Shown here piece by piece: positions 6,859 through 8,871 of a stretch of DNA of 8,871 nucleotides. Below the pieces are notes generated by a model. It searched no databases and was not told where the DNA came from. It saw only the letters and a list, made by a program, of their open reading frames with translations. Position numbers and translations under genes: made by a program. Each line of letters starts with the position of its first letter. Within the stretch, counting starts at the first letter, position 1. The DNA comes from Acidobacteriota bacterium (lineage in GTDB: Bacteria; Acidobacteriota; Terriglobia; Terriglobales; Acidobacteriaceae): assembly GCA_021810735.1 (NCBI GenBank), contig JAJZIF010000125.1, positions 1 to 8,871 on the forward strand. Reading direction: 5' to 3'.

Positions 6859-8214
6859 CTACGACACCAACTTCATCGTTTCCGGGTCCCAGTGCTCGAT
6901 TTTGCCACTGTAGTAGCTGCGATTGCTCAACAACGCTGCACCCGCGGCGCGATATCCGAACACTGCATCCTCAATCACTGGCTGACGGTTGCGAACGGAA
7001 TTGAAGAAATTGTTGAAGTGACTGTAAACGTCATCGTAGTTTTTTGGCGCCGCATACCGTTCGAAACTCATCAGCGGCGGTCCTGTCGGATGAGTCACTG
7101 GATACTTCTGGCGATATTGCTCCAGAATCTGCTTCTGCATGGCGACCGTGAACGTGTCGATGGTGTAACCAGGCTCTGTCTCGCGTGGTACGCGGCTGAC
7201 GTTGACGCCGTTGCCAGTGATTTCCATGGTCCCCTCGGACCCGGTGAAAATCAGACCCTCGCTCTCCGCGCCTCCATTCACAAAATTTACGCGCAGACTA
7301 AGGTTGAAACCCTCCGGATAATCGAACAGCGCCACCATCACGTCCGGCACGTTCCGTCCGTCCTTCCAGTAGCGCAGTCCGCCCGTTGCCATGGCGCGCG
7401 TGGGCCCATGCACTCCTGTCACAAAGTGGGTTCCGCTGAACAGGTGGACAAATAGATCGCCTGCGACGCCCGATCCATATGCCTTCCACTTGCGCCATTG
7501 GAAGAACTGCTCCGCATTGAACGGAATCCTGGGAGCCGTCCCAAGAAATTGTGGCCAGTCGCACGTCTCGGTCGAGGCATCGAGCGGGACCGTATAGTCC
7601 CATGCTCCAATGGCGGAGTTGCGGTCCCACCATGCGGTCACCATGTTCAATTGGCCGATGGCTCCCGCGGCCAGAAGCTCCTTCGCCTTGATGTAGACCA
7701 CGTTACTAACGCGCTGGCTGCCAATCTGAAGGATGCGATTGGTGCTGCGTGCAGCTTCGATCATCTCCGGGCCATCGGAATACAGATGAATCATCGGTTT
7801 TTCGCAATAGACGTCTTTGCCGGCATGCATCGCATCCACGGCAATCTGCTTATGCCAATGGTCCGGCGTTGCAATCACAACAGCATCGATATCTTTACGC
7901 GCGAGAATCTCCTTGTAATCCACTGTGGTAAAGATGTCATTGCCCCACAGTTCTTTGGCATGGTCGCGCCGTCCCTGGTAGGTGTCCGACACGGCAACCA
8001 GCTTGGTTCCCGGAACCTGGACAGCGACTTTCGTAATGCCCTGGCCGCGAATGCCCGCGCCGATCAGCGCAAATTGAATATGATCGTTTGCCGCAGCCGG
8101 CGTGGCCGCCTCGCTTTGAGTCTCTGCCAGCACGTGCAGGTTGCTTCCGACAAGAGTTTCTGCCGTAGCCAGCCCCACAGTCTTAAGAAAAGTCCGACGA
8201 TTCAAGTTATTCAC
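6859..8214 (-). CDS. Tat-exported Gfo/Idh/MocA-family oxidoreductase
   Basis: An NAD(P)-dependent dehydrogenase of the glucose-fructose oxidoreductase/inositol dehydrogenase/MocA family, probably acting on a sugar or sugar derivative. From the GTG at 8214 it is 451 residues. A twin-arginine signal NRRTFLK (RR at 6-7) precedes a mildly hydrophobic stretch and an Ala/Glu-rich linker to about residue 42. A Rossmann domain follows with the dinucleotide loop GAGIRGQG (52-59), ATPDHWHK (115-122) and the hallmark EKP (138-140). The C-terminal half is the bacterial-type Gfo/Idh/MocA C-terminal domain, with GDLFVH (252-257) offering a likely catalytic His257. The usual Lys of EKP is present, so activity is expected. 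Family members exported by Tat fold with cofactor bound in the cytoplasm, as in Zymomonas GFOR. An in-frame ATG at 8253 would add 13 residues but has no comparable ribosome binding site. It heads a two-gene unit with the secreted propeller. The substrate cannot be told from sequence. Confidence 0.93.
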   Translation of the reverse strand: MNNLNRRTFLKTVGLATAETLVGSNLHVLAETQSEAATPAAANDHIQFALIGAGIRGQGITKVAVQVPGTKLVAVSDTYQGRRDHAKELWGNDIFTTVDYKEILARKDIDAVVIATPDHWHKQIAVDAMHAGKDVYCEKPMIHLYSDGPEMIEAARSTNRILQIGSQRVSNVVYIKAKELLAAGAIGQLNMVTAWWDRNSAIGAWDYTVPLDASTETCDWPQFLGTAPRIPFNAEQFFQWRKWKAYGSGVAGDLFVHLFSGTHFVTGVHGPTRAMATGGLRYWKDGRNVPDVMVALFDYPEGFNLSLRVNFVNGGAESEGLIFTGSEGTMEITGNGVNVSRVPRETEPGYTIDTFTVAMQKQILEQYRQKYPVTHPTGPPLMSFERYAAPKNYDDVYSHFNNFFNSVRNRQPVIEDAVFGYRAAGAALLSNRSYYSGKIEHWDPETMKLVS

Positions 8215-8220
8215 AATGAT

Positions 8221-8228
8221 TCCTCTCC
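8221..8228 (-). promoter_or_regulatory. Ribosome binding site that decides the oxidoreductase start
   Basis: GGAGAGGA on the - strand lies 6 nt before the GTG at 8214. This places the start just ahead of the NRRTFLK motif, giving a normal Tat n-region, whereas the longer ATG reading would bury the motif behind 13 extra residues and would translate through this site. Confidence 0.8.
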
Positions 8229-8332
8229 ATTTGAAATATGCCTCTGGTTGCAAACCCGCACAAGCAATCCCGTCGCAAGTATCCGACGAATGGCTGTCGG
8301 TGTTGCAGCATAGAAGTCACGTGGCGCGTATG

Positions 8333-8360
8333 TTTTTAGACCGTACTAACCATACCTCAA
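8333..8360 (-). promoter_or_regulatory. Candidate promoter for the oxidoreductase-propeller unit
   Basis: On the - strand TTGAGG (8360-8355) and TAAAAA (8338-8333) are separated by 16 bp, each matching 4 of 6 consensus bases. Initiation just downstream would give a leader of roughly 110-120 nt containing the CCGAC/GTCGG inverted repeat. The match is modest and untested. Confidence 0.25.
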
Positions 8361-8706
8361 AAGCTTCGTCTCGCATAGCCATGTGCCCTACGAACAATAC
8401 CCAGCCTGCGGTGCCGAAGAGACCGACAATCTGCGCTGCTGGAAGAACATGATTTCCACGAGCCGAGACTTTTCCAGTTCCGTAACTCGCAGGATGCATA
8501 CAAGCCGCACGTCGCATCCAATGCGCACGGGTACATGAGCCCCCGCAAGATATCCTCAGGAAGGGGGCCAATCCGTTGCGAAATCGAAATCAGCCACCCA
8601 AAAGCGCGGCACGAAAAACTCCACGAAAGACAAATCTGCGCTCAAGGAGCGCCAGAGGCCAGTTCCCTCCCCGGACGTTGTCGATCCTCTTTCGCTGTTT
8701 CATTCC

Positions 8707-8871
8707 ATGACGGCTTCGTGGCTGCGCGCGGTTTTCGAGCAGCCAACCGCCCCACAGCGGCTGGGCTGGCCTGCCATTGCCAGAGGCGAATCGACTCTGA
8801 TCCTTGCGCCCACCGGGACTGGCAAGACCCTCACCGCATTCCTGTGGTGCATCGACAGATTGAAGTGGCAA
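8707..8871 (+). CDS. Lhr-type DEAD/DEAH helicase, N-terminal fragment (cut by right edge)
   Basis: First 55 codons of a superfamily 2 ATP-dependent helicase of the Lhr type, a group that unwinds RNA:DNA or DNA with 3' to 5' polarity and is linked to repair. From the ATG at 8707 the Q-motif region reads FEQPTAPQRLGWPAI (10-24), followed by Walker A (motif I) APTGTGKT at 34-41 and LTAFLWCIDRL (42-52), the typical Lhr order and spacing. The gene continues past the window, so motifs II-VI cannot be checked. The start is doubtful. The frame is open back to a TGA at 8536-8538, and the residues just before the ATG (DPLSLFHS) resemble the conserved LxLFHPxxxxWF lead-in of this family, yet no ATG, GTG or TTG occurs in frame between 8539 and 8706. 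The ATG itself has no Shine-Dalgarno sequence. Confidence 0.85.
   Translation, partial: MTASWLRAVFEQPTAPQRLGWPAIARGESTLILAPTGTGKTLTAFLWCIDRLKWQ

Larger units (their letters stand above)
8215..8706. other. Divergent spacer between oxidoreductase and helicase genes
   Basis: This 492-bp stretch separates two divergent genes. The left part carries the ribosome binding site and probable promoter of the oxidoreductase unit. A short inverted repeat (CCGAC 8283-8287, GTCGG 8296-8300) and a CACGTG palindrome (about 8318-8323) could be operator half-sites, but both are too short to be convincing. The rightmost part, from 8539 on, is open in the helicase frame without a standard start codon and is probably coding. 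A - strand frame at 8317-8571 with a hydrophobic patch was considered and not accepted as a gene. Confidence 0.45.

Noticed and set aside
6646..7455. + strand open frame (269 codons) spanning the junction of the propeller and oxidoreductase genes
   Set aside because: It crosses the ends of two supported - strand genes, is rich in His/Arg/Cys and lacks a ribosome binding site, as expected of a shadow frame.
7498..8313. Long + strand open frame (271 codons) opposite the oxidoreductase
   Set aside because: It lies wholly antisense to a well-supported gene, with Cys/His/Arg-rich composition and no recognisable domain or start signal.
8317..8571. - strand open frame with a hydrophobic patch (LPAAQIVGLFGTAGWVLFVGHM), a possible small membrane protein
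   Set aside because: The possible starts have no Shine-Dalgarno sequence, codon third positions show no coding bias, and the frame overlaps the probable upstream coding part of the helicase. It might still be real but cannot be supported.

Overview
The window looks like chromosomal DNA from a soil-type Gram-negative bacterium. The style of the proteins (a membrane SpoIIE-type phosphatase, a Tat-exported Gfo/Idh/MocA oxidoreductase beside a secreted VCBS propeller, and an Lhr-like helicase) suggests Acidobacteriota, class Terriglobia. This is judged from memory of protein families, not from a search. No rRNA, tRNA, insertion sequence, prophage gene, CRISPR array or plasmid function was seen.

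Layout from left to right. The C-terminal end of an unidentified + strand gene (to 118) converges on a membrane-bound HAMP/SpoIIE serine phosphatase on the - strand (149-2341). Behind that, also on the - strand, is a YihY/BrkB-type inner-membrane protein (2519-3457). A gene-free spacer of about 370 bp separates it from a divergent + strand cold-shock protein (3830-4042), and this spacer probably holds the cold-shock promoter and a long leader. Next, on the - strand, are epoxyqueuosine reductase QueG (4101-5315) and a two-gene unit. In that unit a Tat-targeted Gfo/Idh/MocA oxidoreductase (6859-8214) is followed 42 bp later by a secreted seven-repeat VCBS/FG-GAP beta-propeller (5449-6816). A long stem-loop (5379-5419) lies between this unit and queG. 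After a spacer of almost 500 bp, the right edge carries the first codons of an Lhr-type DEAD/DEAH helicase on the + strand, cut by the window end.

Most of the genes look like independent housekeeping or regulatory functions: signalling, membrane, cold response, tRNA modification and DNA repair. The only clear functional pair is the exported oxidoreductase and the propeller protein. They share strand and spacing, and both carry export signals, so they probably act together outside the cytoplasm, plausibly in sugar or glycoside oxidation. I see no strong evidence for an entirely new system. The best leads are that exported pair, the strand-asymmetric hairpin next to it, the unresolved start of the helicase gene, and the long cold-shock leader.
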